Of a DNA stretch of 64,000 bases, positions 18,725-29,832 are shown in pieces. The position numbers and the translations under genes were made by a program. The DNA comes from Blattamonas nauphoetae. Its lineage: Eukaryota > Preaxostyla > Oxymonadida. The number at the start of each line of letters is the position of its first letter. The stretch's first letter is position 1. The notes below the pieces were generated by a model. It saw only the letters and a list, made by a program, of their open reading frames with translations, was not told the origin of the DNA and ran no database searches. The stretch is from positions 186,001 to 250,000 of the forward strand of contig JARBJD010000020.1 in NCBI GenBank assembly GCA_033064195.1, written 5' to 3'.

Positions 18725-21700
18725 TTAAAAATTAGACATAATATCATTGAGTTCTTCCAGCTTTGTTTTCATCTCCTCATTCTCCGATTTCAGCTTCTCA
18801 TTTTCCTCTTTCAATAGACTAATCTGCTTGGTCAGATCATCAGAAGGAGTTTGAGGGGTTCTGCTCCCAGATTCTTGGAGAATCTGAAGCGACTTGATCC
18901 GTCCCTCTTTTTTGATCAAAGTCTCCTTCAACGAAGCGATGTCCTTCTCCAGCTCCTTGACCTTCTCCATCAACGCCTGCTCCCTCGCACTGTTCGTCTC
19001 ATTCTCATCTGCAGGCTCAGTCATAACATAAACTGCCCTCGTCGTCTTCACCTCCTTCGAGAGCAGTGTTGGTGGCGATCCTTTTTTGTCGTCTTTGTGT
19101 GTCGACGAATGCCCTTCAGACAATAGCTCGCCTGACACTCCAGGAGTTCGCTGTCGGGACGGAGATGTGGCTTGTGACGCAGCAGCTGCGGCGAATTGAA
19201 ATCTCAGTTCCGCGAGTCGTTCTTCCTCTTTTTTGTGTTCATCCAGAATCGCCTCCTTCTCTTCAGGGAGAACGAGATCATTAGACGACAGACCAGACAG
19301 AGCACGAGCCGTGAATGCAGTGTTGAGGTGTTTGATGATCGACGGGAGAGACGTGAGTGGGTGGAGGAGAGAAGCTGGCGAGAAGGAGAGTGGAGCAAAC
19401 GGAGCAATTGCGAAGAATGGAGTTAGATGCTTCTCGGTCAGTGATTTATGGGAAGGGTAGTGGGTCGGAGGGAGCACATCAACAAACGAGAATGAGGGAC
19501 GAGTGTTGAAGTTGAGTTGGGACGAAGCTGTTTGGAGTGATGAGAGGGCTTCACGGATTTTGTCGATCCGTGAATGTTGGCACAGCAGTTGGAAGAATGA
19601 TTCTTTGTTCATTTCTTTCTTCTCCCGTGGAATTGGCGATTGGAATCGTGTCGGTTCTTGCGACGTTTCCCCAGTGCGTCCTGTCTTCTCATCGATCACA
19701 TTTTGGATGGTGCTTGGGGCAAAAGTGGCATTATCGAGCAGGATCGCCAGAATAAGTGCCGAAAAATGGACCACAGTTTGGTGGATGCCGGAAGGAGTGG
19801 AAGAGTGGATGGCAGAATAATCCGTGTGTGATTGAACAGAAGAACAAAGCAAAGCGAATGAAGACGAATCGTACACTGGCGACTTCAGACACTCAATCAA
19901 CGACGAGATGAGTGAGGTGGAACGGAGAGCATGATGAACGGTGACCGGACTGCCGTCCAACGCAACCGCAAACAGTGTCATGAAGGAGAGAGTGAAGGGA
20001 AGGGGCAGTGTGGACGCGTAGAGCGACTGCGGGTGGTGTCGGAGGATCAGAGCCAGGATCTCTCCACACTCATCAACCAAATGCTGAGCAATGGTGAGAG
20101 GAGTGGGGGAATGATGAAGAGAAGATTGGGATGTGTGGGGTGATTGGTGAAGCGATTGTGAGAACGGAGACACTGTTGGCGAAGGGTGAATTCCCATCCT
20201 CGGCGAGATCGACGATTTTGGGATTGAGTGCATTGCTCCGAAGGGCGAGGTAGCTTGGAGGGTTGGACTGAGTGGGATCGGGATGAGCGAGGCAGTGATG
20301 GACGTGGCTGGCTCAGGTGTCGAGTCTGACGGGGATGATGTGACGAATGTGTTTTTCGATAGTGGGTCGTCGTGTATGAGAAGAGTGAGTGTGAGAGCTG
20401 TTGTATAATGAAGAATAATCGAATGAAGAGACGACGTCTTCGCAAAAGCGACGAGCGGGGTGAGATGTGGCGGCGTATGGATAACTGTTGGAATGAGGTT
20501 CGGTTGATTGCTGAAGCTGGATGGCGTCATTCCGGCGGATGTTCCGGTTGCGGAGGGTGTCATGGAGATTGTGTGGCTCAACCCGGTTGATGTGATGGGT
20601 GAAGAGGCAAGGATAGTTGCAGAGTCGGCTGTCGATGCAACTTTAGGTAGAGGATGGATTAGAGGCGGTGTATTCCTGTTTAGAGAGTTCGGTGGCATTT
20701 GCCACTTCGATGGCTGCGAGGAGAGTGATATATACGACGAGGAGAGGAAGAAAGAGAGTGATGGGATGTTCGTGACATTGATGTGCGGAATGGCGGTCTG
20801 TGACGAGCTATGGGTCATAAATTCCTCAAAAGGCGACTGTCGCAACGATATCTTTTCGATGAGCTGATGGGAAAGAGACTTGAAGGATGGGGCAAGAGTG
20901 GCAAAGATCGACGGCTTCAGGGCGATGGTGAAGACCTTGGAGGTGTTTGTCTCCGATAAAGACACGGCAGAGAGGTATAATCGAGAAAGATATCGCTGTC
21001 CGGTCTTGTTGTCGTCGAAGAACGAAAGAAGGAGGCAGAAAAGCGATGAAACTAAGTTTGCACCATTCGAGGCTTCTTCGGATGCGGTGAGTGTATTAAT
21101 GTGCGATAAAAGGAAGAGAACAAGCGACGAAAGCGGTGAGTGAACGTTATTTGCACTGATTTGTACAGCACGTGTTGAGACGGACACTCGCATTTTGGGT
21201 TGGGGATCCATCAGCAGACTGGCAATAACTGGTTGTTTATGGCCAAGTGCAGCGAGTGAAAGAATAGACGCACATCGTACAATCTCAGGGGTATCATCAA
21301 ACAGGCTGATCTGCATGATATCGTTGATGGCTTTAGTTGCGATGAAGATCTTCTGGCTTTCCATAAGTTCCTCCGAGCTTCCTCCGCAGAGTGCACAAAC
21401 AACATCCAAACAACAGAACAAAAATGACCAACGCGGAGAATCGTATCGAAGGGGGAGGGCTTGACTGGGGACGGAAAGAACGGTTTTGAGATTCGTCGCG
21501 TTCTCCTGCCTGAAATATTTGCGAGCAATATCTGATGAGAGCAATGTGAGGATGAGTTTAAACGTTGTCTCGATGATAGGATCGTCAGTTTCACAGCCAA
21601 ATAAGACAGAAAAACAAGCTTCAAATGCTCCCTGCATGCACACAACCGATTGAAGTGGATGATTTCCATCACAAAGGGAAGTGAGGAAGTCGATACTCTC

Positions 21701-22171
21701 GTTGCGGAGTGCGTCGTTGGATGAGCGTACGAGGTTGACGATCGGAGCAATGCCTCGATTCACAACGACTCCATCCACCACAGACGTTGAGTGGCAAGCA
21801 AAAAGAGCTTGCATCAATAATAAAGAAAACAATTGGACAAAGTGTTGTTTGGACTCCAACAGGGTTGTGAGATGCTGAATTCCGCCATGTGTGATGATTG
21901 TGAGGGCATAATCGTACCCTAGGGATTGTTGGCCTTGAGCTGCTGTCGGCGGTTTGATCAAATTCGTTAAAATTTCCAGACAGTCACATACAATGGACGG
22001 ATTGTTCTGATTTCTCAGAATAAGGTCCATGAAAATGAGGACGCTTTCAGATTCGATTTTGATGTTGGAACGAGACTTCGTCAGTTCAAGAAAGGCTTGT
22101 AAGGATTCTTTGCGTGTTTCCACATTTTCACTATGTTGAATCTTTGCGAGAAGGCGTGTATACTCGTCCAT
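18725..22171 (-). CDS. USO1: General vesicular transport factor p115/Uso1-like
   Basis: 1,148 residues, single exon. Residues 1 to about 430 form armadillo-like helical repeats (ETRKESLQAFLELTKSRSNI, LDLILRNQNNPSIVCDCLEI) matching the Uso1/p115 head. About 430-1000 is Ser/Pro/Thr-rich, probably disordered, and much longer than in animal or yeast p115. A coiled coil closes the protein from about 1040 (LMEKVKELEKDIASLKETLI to EENEKLKSENEEMKTKLEEL); the acidic tail typical of p115 is short. p115 tethers COPI/COPII vesicles at the Golgi. Starts divergently, 69 bp from the gene at 22241. Confidence 0.75.
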   Translation of the reverse strand: MDEYTRLLAKIQHSENVETRKESLQAFLELTKSRSNIKIESESVLIFMDLILRNQNNPSIVCDCLEILTNLIKPPTAAQGQQSLGYDYALTIITHGGIQHLTTLLESKQHFVQLFSLLLMQALFACHSTSVVDGVVVNRGIAPIVNLVRSSNDALRNESIDFLTSLCDGNHPLQSVVCMQGAFEACFSVLFGCETDDPIIETTFKLILTLLSSDIARKYFRQENATNLKTVLSVPSQALPLRYDSPRWSFLFCCLDVVCALCGGSSEELMESQKIFIATKAINDIMQISLFDDTPEIVRCASILSLAALGHKQPVIASLLMDPQPKMRVSVSTRAVQISANNVHSPLSSLVLFLLSHINTLTASEEASNGANLVSSLFCLLLSFFDDNKTGQRYLSRLYLSAVSLSETNTSKVFTIALKPSIFATLAPSFKSLSHQLIEKISLRQSPFEEFMTHSSSQTAIPHINVTNIPSLSFFLSSSYISLSSQPSKWQMPPNSLNRNTPPLIHPLPKVASTADSATILASSPITSTGLSHTISMTPSATGTSAGMTPSSFSNQPNLIPTVIHTPPHLTPLVAFAKTSSLHSIILHYTTALTLTLLIHDDPLSKNTFVTSSPSDSTPEPATSITASLIPIPLSPTLQATSPFGAMHSIPKSSISPRMGIHPSPTVSPFSQSLHQSPHTSQSSLHHSPTPLTIAQHLVDECGEILALILRHHPQSLYASTLPLPFTLSFMTLFAVALDGSPVTVHHALRSTSLISSLIECLKSPVYDSSSFALLCSSVQSHTDYSAIHSSTPSGIHQTVVHFSALILAILLDNATFAPSTIQNVIDEKTGRTGETSQEPTRFQSPIPREKKEMNKESFFQLLCQHSRIDKIREALSSLQTASSQLNFNTRPSFSFVDVLPPTHYPSHKSLTEKHLTPFFAIAPFAPLSFSPASLLHPLTSLPSIIKHLNTAFTARALSGLSSNDLVLPEEKEAILDEHKKEEERLAELRFQFAAAAASQATSPSRQRTPGVSGELLSEGHSSTHKDDKKGSPPTLLSKEVKTTRAVYVMTEPADENETNSAREQALMEKVKELEKDIASLKETLIKKEGRIKSLQILQESGSRTPQTPSDDLTKQISLLKEENEKLKSENEEMKTKLEELNDIMSNF

Positions 22172-22240
22172 GACAAGAGCAATCTATGAAATTAATAATG
22201 GGTTGTTTCAGCTGAAATCCTACTCAAACGTTTTTAAGAT

Positions 22241-25200
22241 ATGACACAAGTGGGATTCTCTCAAACAGCGACAAATATCACATCGCAATTTCGCCGTACT
22301 CAGACAACGACTGGAATGCCAAAAAAAGGCAAACCATCTCCATTCGTCACAACAAAATCTATTGAACGAGAATTGCAACTTAATGAGAATGAAAGAATGT
22401 CTCGTTCACAGTCACCACGAAATCCAAAGATCGATCCGATTGATGAAGGTATCTCTTGTCTTCCTACAAGCATATCATTGATTTCACTCATTGTAGCCAT
22501 GAAGCAAATGAAATTCACTCAACCTGAAGCTGAATACACTCAAGGCCTTGATGATTTGTATCAAATTTGTCCTTTTTTCATCCTATTTCTCATCAATTAG
22601 TGAACCATCGAAAACAAACGATACAGACTATTTTCTCAACCGCGCCAGGTTAACATCCAACCCAAAACTATCATTTGGAGCTGTTGAGAGAACAGGAAAC
22701 TATTTAATGTCAATTCCAGGGACAGGACTTTGGCAAGAATCTCGGCCACCATTCAAAACATATTCACGAGAAGCCATCATTGATATCAAAAATCGATACG
22801 ATGAGATGCTGTCTTCTCGTGACATGGACGATTTAACCGCATTGGAAAAGGCCCACCACGTCCAAATGTGCACCGATGTTGCATTCGGCGATTCAGCTGA
22901 GATTCTGGGCCTTCAATGTATTGAGCAAGGAGAGCTATTAATGAAGTGCAGGAAAGCGTATGGATGGATTTTTATGGAAATGGGGAAGGAGGAGAAGAAT
23001 CTATTGGAACGCGAGAATAACATGCAGAATGAGGTGAAACTAATGCAAGAAGAGCTCACAAGAATGAAAGAAGAATCAGCAAAGCTACTCGCACAGACAT
23101 GCCAGAAATATGAACGTGATATCGAACAAGTTCGTCAAGAAAAAGAAGATACAAAGAAGAAGATGAACAACCTGATTCAAGATCACGAAGCAGAACGATT
23201 GGAAATCGAACGACGATTTAACTCCTTCAATTCTCTCCTCCAAAAGATTCGAAACGACGAACGGCTCGGAAAAGAGGAGAGCGGTGCGGGAGAACTTCTC
23301 CAAGAAAAAGACAAGATTATTCGAATGCGAGAGCGAAAAATCATCGAACTAACCGACATGTATGAAAGAGATGTCAAAGAACTTCGCACACAGCTCGAGG
23401 ATATGCAGTCAAAAGCGTCTACATTCTCGGAACAACTCACAAAAGAGAAAGCTAAGCGCGAGGAAGCTCTTTCGCAACTTGAGAAGAATAAAGAAACTCC
23501 ACAACGATGGGTTCTTCCTCCCAACGTTTGCAATGCTTGTAGGGCCAAATTTCAAAAAGCATTGGAGTCAGGAACAGCTGTACTTCTTGGATCGACTTCA
23601 GATGAGAAAGACTTGATAGATGCTGGTGAATCATCGAAAATAGGGTCACGGAAGAACAGTCGACCTCCCTCACGTGAAGGGAATATGGCACCTGTGACAG
23701 GAGCTCCGAAAACTATCATTGTGCAGGATCCTGCGACAACTGCGAAATTGAACAAGGCAGAGAAAGATCTGAAGATGCTAAGTGCTCTATCAAAGGTCCA
23801 AGAGAAGACTATCGAGGAACAGAAGAAGTTATTCCAGGAAGTCATCAAAAAGCAGATGTCGACAAATCAAGAACAGAAAGAACAGCAAGAAAAGGAAAAA
23901 GAAGCATACAAAAAACAAATCGAGGAACTTGTGACACTAGCCAAAGACTTAGAAACCAACAAAAGAGTTGAAGTTGTTGAAACCGTCCGAGAAGAGCGAG
24001 AAGATCGGAACCAAGAACCGTCATCATCCAACAATGTCTCCTTCCAATTTGGAAAGACAGATTGGTCACTCTCTGAAGAAGAATTACTCTCAGCCACACA
24101 AAAACTTCTTAAACGAATTGACGAATCACTGGAAGCTAATCGAAAATCAACATCATCCATATCGGACGACCCATCAGCTTTAGATTCTGCAGCGACAGAT
24201 TTAATTAATGTTTTGCCCATTCCACCTCTCCGCAGACTTTCGCTACCCTTATCAGCCCTTCTCATCCCCACACACACTGGTCTTCAACCGTCGCTAAATT
24301 GGATGATCGGATCTGTTCGACAGATCTACGCTGACTTTATTCTCGCTCAGAGAGGACTTCAAAGTATAACAAGTGGGCTGACAGTCCTTGGACTTCATGG
24401 CCTCACCCACTTTTCCGATTACGTCTATATTTGGATCGATGATAAGTACGGTGTCCAGAAAAAGCAGGAATCAGCTCGTTGGGCACTCCTCTTTGGCATA
24501 GACTTGTTCCGGAAGGATTTCCCAGAACTATTTTTATTCGGGAAGTTCCTAATGGAGGAATACACCACTGATGAAGTTGACCTGTTCTGCTTCACGTATA
24601 TGGCTTTGTTTGAGGGCGGCCTTCCTCAACCACCGCTCAATGAAACAGAATTTATCGCTGCCTCTTCTTTAGACACTTGTAAAAAGGCTATTCGCCTTGT
24701 TTTCGAGGGGATCTCCGAAAGCAAGATCACAGAAATATTTAGCGGGCTTAACCCTTATTTAGACGACGAGCAAGTCAATAAATACATAGACGAGGAAAAG
24801 AAAGGCAGGCCAAAGACTAAAATCGATGCATCAGCCTTCCTTCTCTATCTCCTTGATGTTTATCGCGTCGAAAAGAAAAAACGAATCGATTCGATGAAAG
24901 TTCTCTTCGAACAGCTTCTCACCACGAAGGAGAATAAGGGCCGAGCCAATTTCTCTGAAACATATGCTTTATTAAAGACGTTCTTCCCGTCAACGACTCT
25001 TCCGCTCGCGTTGACCGTTTTCAGAGACGCGTTCCGAGCCAGCGGATGTCAGTTTCCGACCTTCCCCTCTCTTCTCGAATCGCTCCAAAGAAACAACTTC
25101 TTCACCTTGACTCTCCAACTCCCAAATTCGCTTGATTTGTGTGACACACTCGCTCCTCTCACAGTCCAACAGAACACCGCTGCTCTGAAAGTGGTGAATC

Positions 25201-25880
25201 GACACATTTCCCTCCTTCGGCCGTACATCGCCGACAGAATCCGGATTTGGAACAGCATTCTCACACCTGTTGGGATTGTCCACATTCTGTCGCAGTCGAT
25301 CCGAACACTGGACGACTCACTTGCAAAGAAGCAGGGAAGGAAGTCGGTGTTCTCATTTCTCAAGTTGCTGGCTCTTCTTCAGACACTGCAGCTGTCGTCG
25401 AATGAGATGAACGGTTTGTTGTCATTCGCTCTTCCAATCGGCGATCAACAGCGAATCAACGCTCTCGCAGCTGCTCTGAGATCACCCGACACTCCCACAC
25501 AGCCCATCAACATCAACAATGAACGCGAGGTCTGCATGGACAACCTATTTCGGCAGTTCGAATCCTGCCTCGGGGTGTTGGATCCCTCAATTTCAACTCC
25601 GATCCCACCACCTCTTCTCGTGAAGGGAAACATCCCCCCGTTCCCTCCTTCCCTTTCCTCCATTTTGCCGGCTCTTGGGCTGTACAACCCCTCAATCCGA
25701 TATTCAATCATGTCGTCGTCAGCTGCTCTCGATCTGACCCAATTTGGGATCAACACGATTCATCGATCGCCAGCACAGCCACCCGCGACAGTTGGACAGA
25801 GTGCAGTGTCGGAACAGGCAAGCGAGAAGAAGGACGATGCTGGGAAGAAAAAGAAAAAGAAGAAGAAGAGCTCGGATTGA
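22241..25880 (+). CDS. Large coiled-coil protein, possibly axonemal (AXDND1-like)
   Basis: 1,182 residues from three exons (22241-22448, 22497-22557, 22601-25880; introns 48 and 43 nt). Residues about 130-320 give a long coiled coil preceded by LGLQCIEQGELLMKCRKAYG, which recalls the CxERGxLLxxxR motif of axonemal dynein light-chain domain proteins (DNALI1, AXDND1). A second coiled coil covers about 420-560 (EEQKKLFQEVIKKQMSTNQE). The C-terminal half (about 600-1090) is helical and unassigned, and the protein ends in a Lys run. I rate 'axonemal' as a hint only; ARL6 in the same window shows that cilia are plausible. Confidence 0.6.
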
Positions 25881-26083
25881 TGGATGTGTGGATGTGAGAC
25901 AGAGGATGGAGCAATAATCTCATTGATAGTTTCAACTCATGACCTTGCTTCTGGTCGACATTGTTGTACAATCCCTCAATTTTTAAAACACGTGATGAGT
26001 TATTTCTGGCATTTTGAAGCGACCTTTGTTTGAGAGAGTTGATCAACACATATTCGATCACGTCCATTATTTGACCAGAATCG

Positions 26084-28928
26084 ATGATTCTCCACCTCAT
26101 TTTATTTCCAATCATCAAGTTTTTGTCTTCAGCAGGTATATTATCATCCATACTTCACTTTTTCTTCTGTTATATCCCTTTCTAGAAATACCAGATGAGT
26201 ATGACGTCAGAAAAACCTACCCAGAATGTATCGCTTTGAATACTCCATTAAATCAAGGTATTCAAACATTTATATTAATCCTCTCCAAGGTGGATGCGGA
26301 AGTTGTTGGGCTTTCTCGACAACCAGCACAGCTGCTGATCATTTCTGCATCAAAGGTCACGCAAACACCCAATTATCAGCCGAGCACCAAATTCAATGCG
26401 ACACAAGTTCCGATGGTTGTAATGGAGGATTTGTGGGCGCAGCTTTCGAATTTCAGAAGACAAATGGAACTGTCCCGTTGAGATGCAAATCATACCGTGG
26501 AACATCAACACGTCGCTGTTACCAAACCTGTGATGATGAAACAGATTTTACAGACTCAGTGATGAAAATTAAAAGCCATGATAAACTCACCACTGTTGAA
26601 GCCGCAAAACAGGCACTCGTCGAGAATGGCCCCTTCACCGCTGTGTATATGGTCAGAGAGTCGTTTACATCCTTTTTCCAAGAAAGCAAGAACGCTAAAT
26701 TTGTATATTCACATCATCAGACAAACGACAGCGATCCAGATGAAACTTGGCATGCCGTCAAAGTTGTCGGTTATGGAAATGGGACAGATTCGGCCGGTGA
26801 TACTGTCCCATACTGGTTGGTCCAAAACAGTTGGGGAACAAGGTGGGCTGATGGAGGATACTTCAGAATCAGGATGGCAAATGCAACTTACGAAGATCCA
26901 TTCTCACTTGACGAGGATATGGAACAACCATCCGTCGAGGCTTACAATGACCCCTGTTCACAGCACCTTGACTGTGCTGAATGCCTCCGAGAGGGAAAGG
27001 CGAAGGACGCTGATGGTAAAGAACATCTATGCAGCTATTGTCTCTCCAGTGATCGATGCATCAGCGTAAAAGAAAAAGAAGCAACCTCAAACTCGCCTCA
27101 ACACATTCAACAACCAACAAAAGCCTCTCGAACCCGCAGTTCGTACAGATTTGCTCCTCGACGATCCCTCCTCGCTTCGAGCCAAAAAGGGAGATTTTCA
27201 CGATCGAATATGACCAATGAAGACACACCAGCAAAAACATATGTGGCTGAGAGAGGAAGTTGTGAGACAATCACTCAAACCTGCCCAATCGATGACTGTA
27301 TCCAATTCTCGCACGATCCACTCAGATGCAGCCTTCACTCGGGATGTGGATGGTGTGCGACGACAAAAAAATGCAAGAAGGGCTCTAATGGCGTCGTGAA
27401 TAGTGGGTTCTGCCTCGATTTCAAACAGTCCACGGAGGCTGTCAAAACCTCGTCGCCATGCTTGGAAATACCACAGTCAACAAACCCTGCCGATTGTGAA
27501 GGCAAAAATGGAACCAACGGTAAGTGTGTTTATTGCCATTCAACAGGGCTATGTTTGGAATCGGACTCAACAGATTTAGCCGTGACAATGGGAAGACCAG
27601 TGACTGGCCAATGCAAAGACGAGTATTTTAAAAACAAAACCTTTGCGGGGACAATACCGTGCATCGAGTACAAGAACCAGTTCATCTGTCCAACAAATAA
27701 ATGCTTTTGGAACGGTGATAGTTGCAACGATTTAACTGCCGAAATCACAAGTGTCGACATTAAAACTTCGGACCATAAAAAAAGAATGGTTGTTACCGTT
27801 CAAGGAAAATCCTTGGACCAGCTTCCATCGTTATGCACAGTCACTCTCCAAGCTACCGGGCTTGATCCCTCACCTACTTTGACTGTGGCGCTCTCAGGAA
27901 ATGCAACATCGAAAAGTGGAAGTGTGAAATGGCCGGATGAAGTGTACGGGACAAACACCGTAGTGAGTTTCTCAGACTTCAAGATGGGATCAATACCGAA
28001 AGAAACTACTGGAACTGTCACCCCAGGCACTATCGCCGCTGCTGCGGTCGATAAAATTGAGGGGATCAAAGATTCAGACTTCACAGCCAATTTGATTATC
28101 ACAGGAACGAATCTGGCAGAATTCACAAATGTCGAAATCACACTGAAAAAAGTTGACGAAAGCGAAGTGATCATCTCGGAACCAGTTGCTACAGATAGTA
28201 CAACGACGCTCACATTGAACAAAGTTCCCGCGGGTCGAACAGGAAAGATCTATTTCGACACGGATTATACAATCAAATCATTGAAGATTGATGGAGAATC
28301 TGTGACTCCATCAAATCCTGCTTTCACCATCTCAACAAGCAGCGTGTCAAACTCCGACACCATCAGACAACCAAACCTGTCCCTCAAATCCACCAAGCAT
28401 CTCCGCTCGTCAAAATCAAAGATTTTCAACAATACAGAAGTTGGAGACGCTGACTGGGAGAAGGAGAAACAATGTCTCGCTCTTGACTGCTCTTCCTGCA
28501 CCAAATCGAAGGGATGCATCTGGTGCCACTCCACACAATCTTGCATGGCATACAACGCACAAGCTGATAAACCCTCAGTCAGTTACTGCTCCAACCCCGA
28601 CACTTACCCCAACTGGCCTCGCTGCGATTCATGCTCTAGTTACTCGAACTGTGGTGACTGTGCACTCGACAGCAAGTGTGTCTGGTTCGAAGAAATCTTG
28701 ATGTGTGTCCCTGGAATCATCAACCCGAGCGTCCCACTTGAGAATATTACCAAAAACAAAGAACACGAAAATGCCATTCCCATTGCTTACAAGAAGGACT
28801 GTGCGATTGTCCTCACTGACGAATCCAGTTGGGCTGACAGAACGTCCGGCGCCACAAGCGTCATCCCTAAGCTCAGAAATCTCTTCATTTGTTTATTGAC
28901 TCTGGTGAGCATGACCCAGTTGTGGTAG
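26084..28928 (+). CDS. Papain-family (C1) protease fused to Cys-rich PSI-like repeats
   Basis: 920 residues from three exons (26084-26135, 26186-26257, 26290-28928; introns 50 and 32 nt). A start at 26084 gives a clean signal peptide, MILHLILFPIIKFLSSA, directly before EIPDEYDVRKTYPEC, the usual mature start of cathepsin B/C-like enzymes with little or no propeptide. Catalytic Cys in QGGCGSCWAFS, His in ETWHAVKVVGYG, Asn in VQNSWGTRWADGG. About 650 residues follow, holding several Cys-rich PSI/plexin-like modules (HLDCAECLREG, RCSLHSGCGWCATTKKC, CSSCTKSKGCIWCHSTQSC, NCGDCALDSKCVWF) around a beta-rich, Thr/Ser-rich stretch. A hydrophobic C-terminus (LFICLLTLVSMTQLW) may be a GPI signal or membrane anchor. 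Likely lysosomal or surface. Confidence 0.85.
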
Positions 28929-29111
28929 GAGGCACATCATTCATCTTCTTTTTATGACTCATACGCGGTGGGATGTTAAAGTATACAAGATGTCTTTGTC
29001 AGAAATCTGAAAGTAGTGAGAATTCAAGATCGAGAATGAAGAAATGATTTGTTTTTTCTTCGAAAACTGAACTCAAACGATCCGTCCCACTGTTCCACAA
29101 GTTCAGAAGTC

Positions 29112-29636
29112 ATGACATCGAAATTGACACTCAGAACATGCACACTGGAGAATATCTTGGAATTGCAAGACATCAGTGTCAAAACCATGGTGGACACATT
29201 CGGGAAAGACAATACCGAAGAGGACATGAAAGAATACGTTGACAGTGCGCTTAATCTAACACAATTGGAGAAAGAATTGAAGAACCCAGATAGTGAATTC
29301 TATTTTGCGGATTTTGAAGGAAAATTGGCAGGATATTTGAAAGTCAACAAGAAGGAAGCACAAACTGAAACTCACGACCCAAATGGACTTGAAATCCACC
29401 GAATTTATATCCTTCCTGAATTCAAAAGACGAGGAATTGGGAAATTCCTTATTAACCACGCAGAAAAGATAGCCCGAGAAGCTGGATGCGGGAGCATGTG
29501 GCTTGGGGTCTGGGAACGAAATTTTGGAGCACTAGAATTCTATAAGAACATGGGCTTTGTTCAAACGGGATCACACGAGTTTCTTCTCGGAACTGATCGT
29601 CAGACAGATCTTATTATGACCAAAGCTCTTCAATAG
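29112..29636 (+). CDS. GNAT N-acetyltransferase, PaiA-like, probably bacterial origin
   Basis: 174 residues, no intron. Acetyl-CoA motif A is clear: LEIHRIYILPEFKRRGIGKF (RRGIGK), followed by AGCGSMWLGVWERNFGALEF and ending FLLGTDRQTDLIMTKAL, a pattern typical of bacterial PaiA/spermidine-type acetyltransferases (ERIYVL...GKGLG, VWLGVWE, GDDxQTDxIM). The start at 29112 (MTSKLTLRTCT) gives the family length; an upstream in-frame Met at 29049 would add residues unlike the family. Probable role: acetylation of polyamines or other small amines, inferred from relatives. The intronless structure and bacterial-type motifs suggest lateral transfer. Confidence 0.82.
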   Translation: MTSKLTLRTCTLENILELQDISVKTMVDTFGKDNTEEDMKEYVDSALNLTQLEKELKNPDSEFYFADFEGKLAGYLKVNKKEAQTETHDPNGLEIHRIYILPEFKRRGIGKFLINHAEKIAREAGCGSMWLGVWERNFGALEFYKNMGFVQTGSHEFLLGTDRQTDLIMTKALQ

Positions 29637-29832
29637 ACTCTTCGTCAACATTTTTCCCAGATCCTCCCGATTCTCAGGATTATTCTCTCCAATCTCTCTT
29701 TTGTCGTAAAAGTTCCGTTCATTCTCATTTTTCTCGTTCAATAACATTCATTCGCGCGAGAGACATCTCAAAAAAAAACAATCCTTGTCGATTCATTTAA
29801 CCAAACGAACAAAAACAGAGTAGACTTGTTCG

